From the NCBI RefSeq assembly GCF_003762835.1, contig NZ_RJWA01000002.1, forward strand, positions 124,001 through 188,000: a DNA stretch of 64,000 nucleotides, written 5' to 3'. The notes under the pieces were generated by a model. The model did not search any database. It saw only the letters and a list, made by a program, of their open reading frames with translations, and was not told the DNA's origin. A program made the position numbers and the translations under genes. Shown piece by piece: positions 27,424-36,919 of this stretch; position 1 is the first letter of the stretch, and each line of letters starts with the position of its first letter. This DNA comes from Micromonospora sp. HM5-17 (lineage in GTDB: Bacteria; Actinomycetota; Actinomycetes; Mycobacteriales; Micromonosporaceae).

Positions 27424-29022
27424 TCAGCGCCCCAGGTCGGTGAGGATCCGCCGGGCGGCGTTGTGCCCGGCGGCCCCGATCACGCTCCCCGCCGGATGGC
27501 AGCCGGCGCCGCCCGCGTACAGCCCGGGGAGCCCGGTCGCGTACGGCATCCGGTCGGTGAACGAGACCGTGTTGTCGACGTGGTGGATGTGGCCGCCGGT
27601 GATGCCGAAGTGCGCCTCGATCCCGGGTGGGGTCAGCGGTACCGCGTCCGCGACCAGCGCGGAGGTGCCCGGGGCGTACCGGTCGCAGATGGCGAGCAGC
27701 TTCTCGACGTACCCGGGCAGGAGGTCGTCCCAGGAGCCGTCGGCCGGGGCGTACGGGACGGACTGCACGAAGAGCGCGGAGGAGTGGTGGCCGGCCGGGT
27801 CCTGCAGCGACGGGTCGACGGTGGTGTGGAGGTACCACTCGATGGTCGGCTCGTCCGGCAGCCGTCCGGCCTTCACGTCGGCCCACATGGCGCGTAGCGC
27901 CGTCATCGGCGAGTCTCCGGACCCGCCCGGCAGCAGCGAGGCGGAGCCCGGAAGCAGGTGGATGGTGGCGCCGAACGGGCTCGGCGCACCGGCGGGGAGG
28001 CAGGAGAACGTCGGGAGGCCGGCCAGGGCCAGGTTGACCTTGAGGGTGGTGCCGGTACGCCGGACCGCCGCCATCCGCGTGGTGAGCGATGCCGGCAGCG
28101 CGCCGTCGGGCACGAGCGCCATCAGCCGGTACGGGTCACCGGCGCCGAGCACCACCTCGGCGGCGATGCCCCGTCCGTCGGCCAGTTCCACGCCACGGAC
28201 CGCACCACCGGCGACGGTGATCGCGGTGACCGGCGTACCGGTGCGGATGCGGGCCCCGGCGGCACGGGCGGCGTCGGCGAGGATCCGGGAGACCGTGCCC
28301 ATCCCGCCGGCCACGATCATCCAGGTGCCGCCGGCGCCGGGAAGCCGGCACATGTTGTGGACCAGGAAGTTGTGTCCGGTGCCGGAGTCGTCCGGCCCGG
28401 CGTTGAGCCCGGAGAGGCCGTCGGTGACGGCGTACATCGAGACCAGCAGTTCGGAGCGGAAGTCGAACCGGGCCAGGTAGTCGGCGACGGAGCCGCGTAC
28501 CAGGTCGACGAAGGTCTGGCGTAGCGCGGGCCGGACGTGCCGGTCGGCGATCTCCTCCACCGGCCGTGGCTCGGCCAACCAGGCCGGCGCCAGGTCCTCC
28601 CGGAGCGCCGCGAGTTCGGCCTGCATCGCGTCGTCGGCGGCGACGTCGGCCGGGGAGAAGAACCGGGTCAGCTGGGCCCGGGTCGCCTCCCGGTCGACGC
28701 CGAAGAGCAGGTACGGCGAGCCGGGGCCGCCCGGGGTGGGGAGGAAGTAGTGCGGGTCCCGGCGCAGCGTGGGAATCTCGACCCCGAGGAGCCGGACCAG
28801 TTCCGGCGGCATCAGTCCGAGCAGGTACGCGCCGGTGGAGTGGCCCAGCTGCGGCACCGCCGCGAACGGCCGCTCGGTCCGGGCCGCCCCGCCGACGGTC
28901 TCGGCGGCCTCCAGTACCACGACGTCGAGCCCGGCACGGGCGAGCAGAACGGCGGCGACCAGACCGTTGTGGCCGGCACCAACGACCACGACGTCGGCCC
29001 GGCCCGGCAACTCGGCGTCCAT
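27424..29022 (-). CDS. FAD-dependent oxidoreductase, phytoene-desaturase/PYROXD2 type
   Basis: 532 residues with the N-terminal dinucleotide motif VVVVGAGHNGLVAAVLLARAG and VLEAAETVGGAARTE, and the C-terminal carotenoid-desaturase-like motif GLPGLYAGGAGCHPAGSVIGAAGHNAA. No carotenoid genes are adjacent, so this is the NAD(P)/FAD-dependent PYROXD2-like branch, substrate unknown. Convergent with the MBL-Rieske gene, 89 bases apart. Confidence 0.9.
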   Translation of the reverse strand: MDAELPGRADVVVVGAGHNGLVAAVLLARAGLDVVVLEAAETVGGAARTERPFAAVPQLGHSTGAYLLGLMPPELVRLLGVEIPTLRRDPHYFLPTPGGPGSPYLLFGVDREATRAQLTRFFSPADVAADDAMQAELAALREDLAPAWLAEPRPVEEIADRHVRPALRQTFVDLVRGSVADYLARFDFRSELLVSMYAVTDGLSGLNAGPDDSGTGHNFLVHNMCRLPGAGGTWMIVAGGMGTVSRILADAARAAGARIRTGTPVTAITVAGGAVRGVELADGRGIAAEVVLGAGDPYRLMALVPDGALPASLTTRMAAVRRTGTTLKVNLALAGLPTFSCLPAGAPSPFGATIHLLPGSASLLPGGSGDSPMTALRAMWADVKAGRLPDEPTIEWYLHTTVDPSLQDPAGHHSSALFVQSVPYAPADGSWDDLLPGYVEKLLAICDRYAPGTSALVADAVPLTPPGIEAHFGITGGHIHHVDNTVSFTDRMPYATGLPGLYAGGAGCHPAGSVIGAAGHNAARRILTDLGR

Positions 29023-29191
29023 GGTCGGGAAGCCTAGTCGGCGTGGTGCGCCGGGGGCGACGATCGCGCGTGCCGCCGCGGGCGGGCGTATTGGCGGAAT
29101 GCTCCAACCGGGATTGTGAGGTTTCCTCAGACGCCTCCGGCTGTGGGTTCCGGTTCCGGCTCCGCCCGGGCACCCGCCGGGGACACCGCGG

Positions 29192-29920
29192 TCACCGGGT
29201 GACGGCGCCGGCCGGGGTGGCGACGGCGCCGGTGAGCTGTGCCAGGAAGCCGGCGAGCGCCGCCTCGAAGAGCGCCTGCGGGTCGGAGACCGCCCACCGA
29301 AGGTGGTTGTTGATCTCCAGGGAGACCAGGCCGTAGAGCATGGTCCAGCCGGTCAGGAAGACGTACGCCACCTCGACCGGGACGTCACCGTGGGCGCGGC
29401 GTAGTGGCTCCAGGGAGGCGGCCAGCCGGCGGTCCAGGACGTCGGCCGGGGGAGTGGGAAACGGTGCCCGGCGCCAGAGTTCGATCATGGGACGCAGGAA
29501 CGCCATGCCGAACCGGGCGCCGGGGTGGTTCTCGTCCAGGCAGCCGTCCTGGAACGCATCCATCCCGGGGACCGTGCTGCCGAAGGCGAGGGTGAACTCG
29601 GCCGGGTGCTGGATCGCCCAGTCCCGGAAGGCCCGGGCCATCGCGGCGAGCTGGTCCAGCGGGTCGACGCCGACCGTGTCCCGGGCGTGTTCGACGTGCC
29701 GTCGCAGCTCGTCGAAGAGATCTCCGGCGAGCTCGATGACCAGCGCCTCCAGGCTGGGGAAGTAGCGGTAGATGGCGGGGGCGGTCATCCCCATGTCCCG
29801 GGCGATGGCCCGCAGGGAGATCGCCTCTGGGCCGCCTGTCACAAGGAGCCGCCGTGCCCCGTCCTTGATCTCGGTGACGGTGGCGGTGCGGAGGCGTTCC
29901 CGGCGAGTGGGTCTCGTCAT
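29192..29920 (-). CDS. TetR/AcrR family regulator
   Basis: 242 residues. N-terminal helix-turn-helix near residues 13-55 (SLRAIARDMGMTAPAIYRYFPSLEAL), then a helical ligand domain with the WHG-like C-terminal half (FLTGWTMLYGLVSLEI). ATG 29920 has GGGAGGTCGCT before it. Divergent from the MMPL gene, with a palindromic operator between, so it very likely represses that transporter and itself. Confidence 0.9.
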   Translation of the reverse strand: MTRPTRRERLRTATVTEIKDGARRLLVTGGPEAISLRAIARDMGMTAPAIYRYFPSLEALVIELAGDLFDELRRHVEHARDTVGVDPLDQLAAMARAFRDWAIQHPAEFTLAFGSTVPGMDAFQDGCLDENHPGARFGMAFLRPMIELWRRAPFPTPPADVLDRRLAASLEPLRRAHGDVPVEVAYVFLTGWTMLYGLVSLEINNHLRWAVSDPQALFEAALAGFLAQLTGAVATPAGAVTR

Positions 29921-29931
29921 AGCGACCTCCC

Positions 29932-29974
29932 TTGACAGATGCGAACGCCGGTTGCCAGAGTGAACGGCGTTCAC
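29932..29974 (+). promoter_or_regulatory. MMPL promoter with overlapping TetR operator
   Basis: A -35-like TTGACA (29932-29937) is spaced 18 bases from a weak -10 CAGAGT (29956-29961), immediately overlapped by the perfect 15-bp palindrome GTGAACGGCGTTCAC (29960-29974). The palindrome type (TGAAC-GTTCA) is typical of TetR operators and lies between the divergent regulator and transporter. Confidence 0.6.
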
Positions 29975-30026
29975 CGAAATAACGAACCGTTACGTAAGAC
30001 CTTAGCCGTCGGCGGGAGGACAGGCG

Positions 30027-32300
30027 ATGTTCTTGTGGTGGGGCCGCGCCGTGGTGCGACTCCGGTGGGCGGTGCTGGCCGCCGCACTGGCGCTGGTGGC
30101 GCTGGGCGCGACGTGGGGAAGCGGGGTGTTCGGCACGCTGACCGGAGCCGGATACGACGACCCGGACAGCGAGTCGAGCCGGGCCGCGGCCCGGATCACC
30201 GCCGAGGTCGGCAACCAGAACGCCGACCTGGTCGTGCTCTACTCGAGCCCGACCAGCACTCTCGACCAGCCCGCCTTCCGGGACCCGGTCACCGCGGCCC
30301 TGGAGCGGCTGCGCCAACGTCCCGAGGTCGAGAGCGTGACGAGCTGGTACGAGACCCAGGCGCCGAACCTGGTCTCGCACGACCGACACGCGACGTACGC
30401 GGTGGTGCGGCTGCGCGCCACCGACCCTGACGAGCAGCAGGAGGCGTACGACGAACTGCGGCCGGCGCTGGAGGCACCCGGCGTCACCACCCAGGCCGGC
30501 GGTACCGTCGCCTTCCTCGCGGAGGCGAACGCGCAGATCAGCGAGGACGTCACCCGGGCCGAGGCGTTCTCGCTGCCGGTGCTGCTGGTGCTGCTCGTCC
30601 TGATCTTCCGAGGTCTGGTCGCCGCCGCCACCCCGCTGCTGATCGGCGGGCTCGCCATCCTCGGCGCGTTCATCGCGACCCGGCTGCTCGCCATGGTCAC
30701 CGACATCTCGGTCTTCGCGATCAACATCATCACGCTGATCGGGCTCGGTATGGCGGTCGACTACGCGCTCTTCATCGTCAGCCGGTTCCGGGAGGAGCTC
30801 GCGGCCGGACACCCCGTGCCGAGCGCCATCGCGCGGACCATGAGCACCGCCGGACGGACGGTGATGGTCTCCGGGCTCACCATCGCGACCGCCCTGGCCA
30901 GCCTGCTGATCTTCCCGCAGGCGTTCCTGACGTCGATGGGACTGGGCGGCATGGCGGCCGTCCTGGTCGCGATGCTCGCGTCGCTGACCGTCCTGCCGGC
31001 CCTGCTCGCGGTCCTCGGCCCACGGATCAACGCGCTGGCCGTACCGCTGCCACGGTGGCGTCGCGCGGCGCGCGCCCGCACGGGCGGCGCGGACCAGAAC
31101 GGACGGGCCGACGGGTACGCCGCCGGGGCGACCGCGGCCGGGACGGCCGGCGTCGGCTCCGGGGCCTGGGCCCGGCTCGCGCACAGCGTGATGCGGCGCC
31201 CCGTGCTGTACCTGGTCGGGGTCATCACGGTGCTGGCGGTGCTGGCCACGCCGTTCTTCCGGATGGAGGCGGGTGGCTTCGGGGAGAGCGTACTTCCGAC
31301 CGACGCCACACCCCGGGTGGTCACCGAGCGGATCGCCGCCGAGTTCCCCGGGGGCAGCGTCGCCCCGATCAGTGTCCTGGTCTCCGGGGCCGACGTCGAG
31401 CAGGCTCGGCAGTTCGCCGCCGAGGTGGACCGGCTCCCCGGGGTGACCGAGGTGGCGGTGACGGCCAACCGGGGCGACTCGACCCTGCTGAGCGTCACCT
31501 ACGAGGGTGAGCCGACGGGTTCGGTCGCCGAGGAGGTTGTCCACGCGATCCGGGCCCTGCCGGACCCGGCCGGCGCCGAGGTGCTGGTGGGGGGCCGGAC
31601 CGCCGCGGATGTCGACATGCTGGAGAGCCTCACCTCCCGACTGCCGCTGATGGCGGCGATCATGGCTGCCGCCACCCTGGTGCTGCTCTTCCTCGCCTTC
31701 GGGTCGGTGCTGCTGCCGATCAAGGCGGTCCTGATGAACCTGGTCTCGATCGGCGCCTCGTTCGGGGTGGTGGTCTGGATCTTCCAGGACGGGCACTTCG
31801 CCGACTGGCTGGACTTCACCCCGACCGGGTTCATCGAACCCAGCACACCGATCCTGATGCTCGCGGTGCTCTTCGGCCTCGCCACCGACTACGAGGTCTT
31901 CCTGCTCTCCCGGGTCCGGGAGGAGTGGGACCGTACCGGCGACAACGTCGCCTCGGTCGCCACGGGGCTCCAGCACACCGGTCGGATCATCACCGCGGCC
32001 GCGCTGCTGCTCGGGATCGTGGTCGCCGGCTTCGCCACCGGCGGCGTGGCCTCCATCAAGCTGATCGGGATCGGGATGATCGTGGCGATCGCGGTCGACG
32101 CCACCCTGGTCCGGGCGCTGCTCGTTCCGGCCACGATGCGCCTGCTCGGCCGGTGGAACTGGTGGGCGCCGGGCCCGCTCGCCCGGGTCTACCGCCGGTA
32201 CGGCATTCGGGAGTCGGCGGGCGAGCCGGCCGATCCGAGCCAGGACGCGCACCGACTGGTGGAGGAGGCGATGGTGTTGACCGAGTCGCGTCGCGGGTAG
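30027..32300 (+). CDS. MMPL family RND transporter
   Basis: 757 residues with two MMPL halves: a first membrane helix, a periplasmic loop (about 35-170), a five-helix block containing GLGMAVDYALFIVSRFREE, a cytoplasmic Ala/Gly linker (about 345-390), then the second half with FGLATDYEVFLLSRVREEW. The paired Asp-Tyr residues are the proton relay of this family. It exports lipids or drugs; substrate unknown. AGGACAGGCG precedes the ATG. Regulated by the divergent TetR (see operator). Two hairpins follow the stop. Confidence 0.92.
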   Translation: MFLWWGRAVVRLRWAVLAAALALVALGATWGSGVFGTLTGAGYDDPDSESSRAAARITAEVGNQNADLVVLYSSPTSTLDQPAFRDPVTAALERLRQRPEVESVTSWYETQAPNLVSHDRHATYAVVRLRATDPDEQQEAYDELRPALEAPGVTTQAGGTVAFLAEANAQISEDVTRAEAFSLPVLLVLLVLIFRGLVAAATPLLIGGLAILGAFIATRLLAMVTDISVFAINIITLIGLGMAVDYALFIVSRFREELAAGHPVPSAIARTMSTAGRTVMVSGLTIATALASLLIFPQAFLTSMGLGGMAAVLVAMLASLTVLPALLAVLGPRINALAVPLPRWRRAARARTGGADQNGRADGYAAGATAAGTAGVGSGAWARLAHSVMRRPVLYLVGVITVLAVLATPFFRMEAGGFGESVLPTDATPRVVTERIAAEFPGGSVAPISVLVSGADVEQARQFAAEVDRLPGVTEVAVTANRGDSTLLSVTYEGEPTGSVAEEVVHAIRALPDPAGAEVLVGGRTAADVDMLESLTSRLPLMAAIMAAATLVLLFLAFGSVLLPIKAVLMNLVSIGASFGVVVWIFQDGHFADWLDFTPTGFIEPSTPILMLAVLFGLATDYEVFLLSRVREEWDRTGDNVASVATGLQHTGRIITAAALLLGIVVAGFATGGVASIKLIGIGMIVAIAVDATLVRALLVPATMRLLGRWNWWAPGPLARVYRRYGIRESAGEPADPSQDAHRLVEEAMVLTESRRG

Positions 32301-32329
32301 TGCGCGTCGCGGCTAGTGGTGGTCAGTCA

Positions 32330-32361
32330 ACCGGCTCGGCGGCGTCTGCCGCCGAGCCGGT
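32330..32361 (+). terminator. Terminator of the MMPL gene
   Basis: A perfect 14-bp stem, ACCGGCTCGGCGGC (32330-32343) with GCCGCCGAGCCGGT (32348-32361) and a four-base loop, 29 bases past the MMPL stop. Confidence 0.7.
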
Positions 32362-32510
32362 GCGCCGTCTGGTCCGCCCGCGACGCCACGCCGTACGTCC
32401 CCTGCTCTGTCGAGGGCGACGACGCTGGACCGGCGGTATTCGAGGTGCCTGCGACCGGACCGTTCGCCGTCGACCTGACGATCTGTACGGACTGATCTCG
32501 CGGCTGCGGC

Positions 32511-32547
32511 GCGGCGGGCCGGTGGCGGGGTGCCACCGGCCCGCCGC
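32511..32547 (+). terminator. Second strong hairpin between MMPL and GNAT
   Basis: A perfect 16-bp stem, GCGGCGGGCCGGTGGC (32511-32526) with its complement at 32532-32547, loop GGGGT. No U-tract; it could back up the first terminator or insulate the GNAT gene. Confidence 0.6.
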
Positions 32548-32685
32548 TGTGCCGGGTAGTCCAGCCGTAGCTGGTCGATTCCGTGTCCTCGGTAGAACTC
32601 CTAATACGATCAGCCGTCCAGTTGACGTCGGGTGTTCACCCGCGCCCGGCCGAGTGCCAGGGCCTACTCACTACGATCCGGTGCC

Positions 32686-33261
32686 ATGGCGACGATCTAC
32701 GCGACAGACCGGCTCGTTGTTCGGGACTGGACCCAGGAGCCCGCCGACCTCGACCGTGTCTTCGACATGTACTCGCGACCGGAGGTCGTCCGCTTCCTCA
32801 ACGTACCGCTCTTTCCGTTGCGGGACCGGGCTGGTGCCGCCGAGACGGTACGCCGCTGGCAGGCCCGTAACGCCATATTCGGCGCCGGTTACGGCATCTG
32901 GGCGGTGCAGCGCCGTGACAACGATCTGGTGGTGGGCACGACGATGCTCAAGCCGCTACCCGGAACCGACGAGGCGAAGCTGACGGACGACATCGAGGTG
33001 GGCTGGCACCTCCACCCCGACTCCTGGGGGCAGGGGTACGCCACCGAGGCAGCCCGGGGAGCCATCGAGCGCGGCTTCGCCCTCGGGGTCGACGAGATCT
33101 ACGCCGTCGTCTCGCCCGGTAACGAGGCGTCGATGCGGGTGGCGCGGCGGATCGGCATGACGGCGATCGGTCGGCGCACGAGCTGGTACGGCGGGGAGGA
33201 GCTGGAGACGTTCGTCCTTCGCCGACCTTGCCGGATCAGCGACAGCGGACGGGACAGCTGA
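32686..33261 (+). CDS. GNAT family N-acetyltransferase (RimJ/RimL-like)
   Basis: 191 residues from ATG 32686 (MATIYATDRLVVRDW). The acetyl-CoA loop is seen in the WGQGYATEAARGAIE motif and the later VSPGNEASMRVARRIGM segment typical of the RimJ/RimL type, which acetylate N-terminal or small-molecule amines. Substrate unknown. An in-frame start at 32632 is less likely. Confidence 0.88.
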   Translation: MATIYATDRLVVRDWTQEPADLDRVFDMYSRPEVVRFLNVPLFPLRDRAGAAETVRRWQARNAIFGAGYGIWAVQRRDNDLVVGTTMLKPLPGTDEAKLTDDIEVGWHLHPDSWGQGYATEAARGAIERGFALGVDEIYAVVSPGNEASMRVARRIGMTAIGRRTSWYGGEELETFVLRRPCRISDSGRDS

Positions 33262-33379
33262 CGGCTTCCAGGCACATCCTTCGATGGCTTCCGGTGCGCG
33301 TTCGGTCGAGACCCGGTCCCGTTCGAGGCGTTCGGCCGCCGCGAAGGGCCGCCTATGGTGTGACCGGATTCCGGGGCGA

Positions 33380-36300
33380 TCAGCCGAACGTCTTGACGCC
33401 TCCCCAGTCCTCCTCGATGACGACCTTCACCGGGGCGTTGGTGTCGGTGGTGGACGGGTGGTACAGGCGGATCTGCCCGGTTGAGGCGAGGCGGGCCCAG
33501 AGGTCGGGCACTCGGTCTCCGTTCACGTCCGGGATGCCGATCACCGCGCTGATGTTCGCCTCCGTCCAGTTGGTTCCGTACTGAACGTCGCCGTCCCGAG
33601 AGTTCGCCGCGGTCTTGAGCGAATCGAGGTTCACGCTGCCGGGCGCCGAGCCTGGTTTCCCGTGCCGGACGTTCATGATGCCGGTGTTCAGATCGCGCCA
33701 GAGCAGGTCCGGGGTGCCGTCGAGGTCGATGTCCGCCACGTTGACGATCTCACGGCGGCCCCACGACGAGCCCTCCATCAGGATCGCCTCCTGGAAACTC
33801 GCCCCCGTGTAGCCGGTCAGCACCCAGAAGGCGGTACCGGACCGCAGCACCAGCTCGGGAAGCTTGTCGCCGGTGAGGTCGCCGACCGCCTTGATCTGGG
33901 TCCAGGTCGACGGGTCCGGCGCATTGGACGGGAGCAGCACCCGTAGCCGCTTATCGACGTTGAACGTACCGTATCCGTCCCCGGGGTAGAGCCAGAATCC
34001 GCCGTCCGGGGTGCGCGCGAAGACGTCGGTCGCGCCGTCACCGGGGTACACGTCGGCGTACTTGGTGATCAGGGCAGCCGTGCCGGTCGCGGGGTCGTAC
34101 CAGTGGCCCGGCGGGTTGAGCGTCCGGTCGTTGGTGTACGAGCCGACGAGCCAGGAGTGCAGTTCCCCGTTCACGTCACCGGCGTACGTCCGCAGATTGC
34201 CCTCAGCGTCGATGACGAGCAGATCGGCGATGCCGTCACCCCCGGTGTCGCCGGGACCGTCGGCCGTGTCCCGAGGCGGCACGTAGAAGTGGTAGTCGGT
34301 CCGGGCGCTCCGGTTGCCGGCCGCGTCGTACGCGTACACGTGCAACGTGGTGGGGCCGGCGTGTCGCGGCCTGAGGTCGGGCACGGTGGCGGTGCCGCCG
34401 GTGGCCGGTACGTCCGTGCTGCCGACGCCTTCGAAGGAGTAGCTGAACCGGACCGCGTCGGCTGCGGTGAAGGTGATGGGGCCGGTGCCGCCGAACCGGA
34501 CCGTCGACCAGGTCGCACCGTCGGGGGTGGCGGGCAGGAACACCTCGCTGGTGACGTCGGGGGCCGGGGGAGCCGAGGCGTCGATGGTGATGCGACACGG
34601 ATCGCTACCGGGTGGGAAGTACGACGAGACCTTGTCCGACTTGTCCTCGGCGCGTACGTCCCAGGAGTAGGTGGCCTTGTCCTCAACCGTGGTGGAGGGG
34701 ATGACGAGAGACGCCCGTCCATTGGCATCCGGGGTGACCAGGGTGCCCTGGGGAACCGTCGTGCCGGTCTTTCAGAACCGGAAGCGCAGCCCTTTGAGGT
34801 CTCCGGAACCATCAGGGTCGGTAGCCCTCGCCGACAGGGTGATGTTGGTCTTGGCGATCGTGATTCCGTTGCCGCCGATCGCGCAGGCACCGCCAGGGGA
34901 GGTGGTGCCGTCGGTCGGTTCCTTCGGCGGCCGGTTGTAGGTGACGCGCAGCTCCGACTTGGCCACCTCGAACTTGCGCCAGGTCTGCGTGTCGGACTCG
35001 TCCTCAGCGTACATGCCGAGCGTGATGTTGGACCAGCCGTTGGTGATGGCCGATTCAACCGCGTTCTTGACGTCGAAGCTGACGTAGTCGTCCTTGCAGT
35101 TGTTGTTGTAACCGTGGGCAAAGGACTTCGTTTCCTGATCGGTTATCCACGTTGGCTGCTTCTTCCACGTGGTACCCGAGGAAATGGCACCGGTCAACGC
35201 AACCGTGATCGGCCGGGCGGCGCAGCTGTAGGAGTGGTTGTTCAGCACCTTGAAGGTGACCTCACTGACCGTCGCTCCACTGAGGCCGGTGCTGAAGCGC
35301 ATCCGCCAGAACGAGCGGGTCAGCAGCGGCGTGTCCTTTTCGTAGCCCACCCGGGCGACCGTCGTGCCGTTGTTGAAGTTGGTGCCGTTGTAGGTGTTGG
35401 TGTTCGGGTGCTGTTTGTAGACCGTTGCCCAGGCCAGGGTGTCGCCGTAAAGGGTCGGGTCCAGGAAGACGGGGAACCGGACGTCCGCCTCGGTGAGCAG
35501 CCCGGTGGCGGCGGCGTCCAGGTGAAGGCGGGCGTCTCCGGTGCCGTCGCCGTCGAGTCGGGTGGGCATCGGGGCGTGTCGGGCGCCCGGCTCGACACCG
35601 TTGAGCCCGGAGAGCCGCAGGACGTCGGTGGGGGTGGCCACGGAGGTGCGGGGGGCAGCATCCGGTGTTTCCGGGTCACGGCCGGCGGAGTCCCAGGCGA
35701 ACGGGGTGGGGATCGAGGCGATCTCGTGGCCGTCGATCGGGTCGACGACCCGGACGCCGCCGGTGTCCGGGTCGTGCCGGAAGACCGCGGTCTTCGAGCG
35801 GAGTCCGTAGCTGACGCGCCTGACCGCCTCGATCGTGGCAGCCGAGCGGTTCTTGACGATCAGCAACTGGCCGAAGCCACCGGCGTCGCGAGCCACCACG
35901 AGCAGATCCACCCCGGGAAGCACCTCGGGGTAGAGGGCCCGGGCGCCGTCGAGCACCGGCTCCGGCAGAGGTCCCGGCCAGGTGTACGTGATGGTGTGGC
36001 CCTCGACGTCCACCTCGGCCACCAGGGTCTCGGTCGCGTCGTCAGCCGTGCCACCGCGGGAGAACCGCACCGGGCTGGGCGGGTTGGTCGGCCGGATGTC
36101 GAGGCCGCTGGGAGTCTTCTCGCCGCGGGTCAGGGTGATGTCGATCGGCACCCACTGCCCGGCGGCGTTCTTTGTCCGCTGGGGTATGGCGTGGATCGTG
36201 GTGCGTAGCTTCCCGTCCGGGAGTGCCCAGGTGAGCGAGGTCTCGCTCGTCGCCGTCTCCACGAGCACCTCCCGACCCGTCCGAATGGCCTCGGCTCGGG

Positions 36301-36475
36301 CGGCGGCCTCGTCCCGGGGGACGGCCGGTGCGGCCGGCGCCGCCAGGTTGTGGGGCTCGTCGGTCCCGAGCCACCAGGGCAGCGGGGCGGCGACGAGTGC
36401 CAGCAGGAGGCCCAGGCTGAGGGCCAGCCTGGTGCGTGTGCGCGCGAAGCGGCTGAGCAGGCGAGGCGCGGTCAC
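33380..36475 (-). pseudogene. Secreted DNRLRE/VCBS-repeat protein interrupted by one in-frame TGA
   Basis: One continuous minus-strand frame of about 1030 codons broken only by TGA at 34774-34772. From GTG 36475 (VTAPRLLSRFARTRTR) it has a signal peptide, a long N-terminal region, a DNRLRE-type adhesin-like beta domain (about 330-520), then past the stop an Ig-like segment and five FG-GAP/VCBS calcium-type units (for example GDGIADLLVID, VGDLTGDKLPELVL, DIDLDGTPDLLW, DVNGDRVPDLW). The stop falls in LRFRF-stop-KTGTTVPQ where W (TGG) would restore it; both sides remain clean. It is divergent from the Rhs toxin gene. Proteins of this type sit beside Rhs loci in actinobacteria; a role in the same secreted system is inference. 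Confidence 0.8.
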
Positions 36476-36919
36476 GGCGGGTCTACTCCCGTTGGGCCAA
36501 GCGGACAGGTGAGACACGGACAGCAGCGCTCCCGGCAGGTCGCCAGGCACGGCGCGGGGCACACGATCGCACAGCACCGGGGCGTCTCGTCCATCCCGGA
36601 AACGTTATCTATTCGTGATAATCACTCACCGGATTGAGGTCGTTACGCCGGAAATTGATCAAGTGCGTGAATATTTGGTGTCGGTGTGTGGGTCCTTGAT
36701 CCTCTACGTCCTATTTGGATTATCCACATGCTCTGCGCCGGTATGACCGAGATGGACGGTGGCAGAGATCACCGACACTTCGCTCCGGTCACGTTTCGTG
36801 ACCTTGAGTAGGGGATCCCGCCTAACGCAGAGTGCTGACTCGCGTGCCATGGCTGGTGCGTGCCTTGCGGTGCTTCCGCGCCTTCTCTGTGTCCTCGCGC
36901 CTGGTGGGAGTCGACGCGT
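36476..36919. other. Divergent promoter region of the VCBS and Rhs genes
   Basis: 444 bases, visibly more AT-rich than the flanks between about 36600 and 36740. It contains a 17-bp dyad TTATC-N7-GATAA (36605-36621) and a perfect DnaA-type box TTATCCACA (36720-36728). No gene is supported; the Rhs gene ribosome binding site GGGAG lies at 36906-36910. Confidence 0.5.

Larger units (their letters stand above)
32301..32685 (+). other. Intergenic region with two hairpins, before the GNAT gene
   Basis: 385 bases without a gene; it holds the two strong terminator-like stems annotated separately and presumably the GNAT promoter after them. Confidence 0.5.

Noticed and set aside
25928-27886. 652-codon minus-strand open frame
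   Set aside because: Antisense of the MBL-Rieske gene, low-complexity Arg/Val/His composition.
29385-32252. 955-codon minus-strand open frame opposite the MMPL and TetR genes
   Set aside because: Arg/Gly/His/Asp-rich antisense shadow of a GC-rich gene; the plus strand has a clear transporter.
33380-34543. Treating the VCBS C-terminal half as a separate gene from ATG 34543
   Set aside because: The same frame is open on both sides of one TGA and the sequence between it and 34543 continues the domain, so one interrupted gene fits better.
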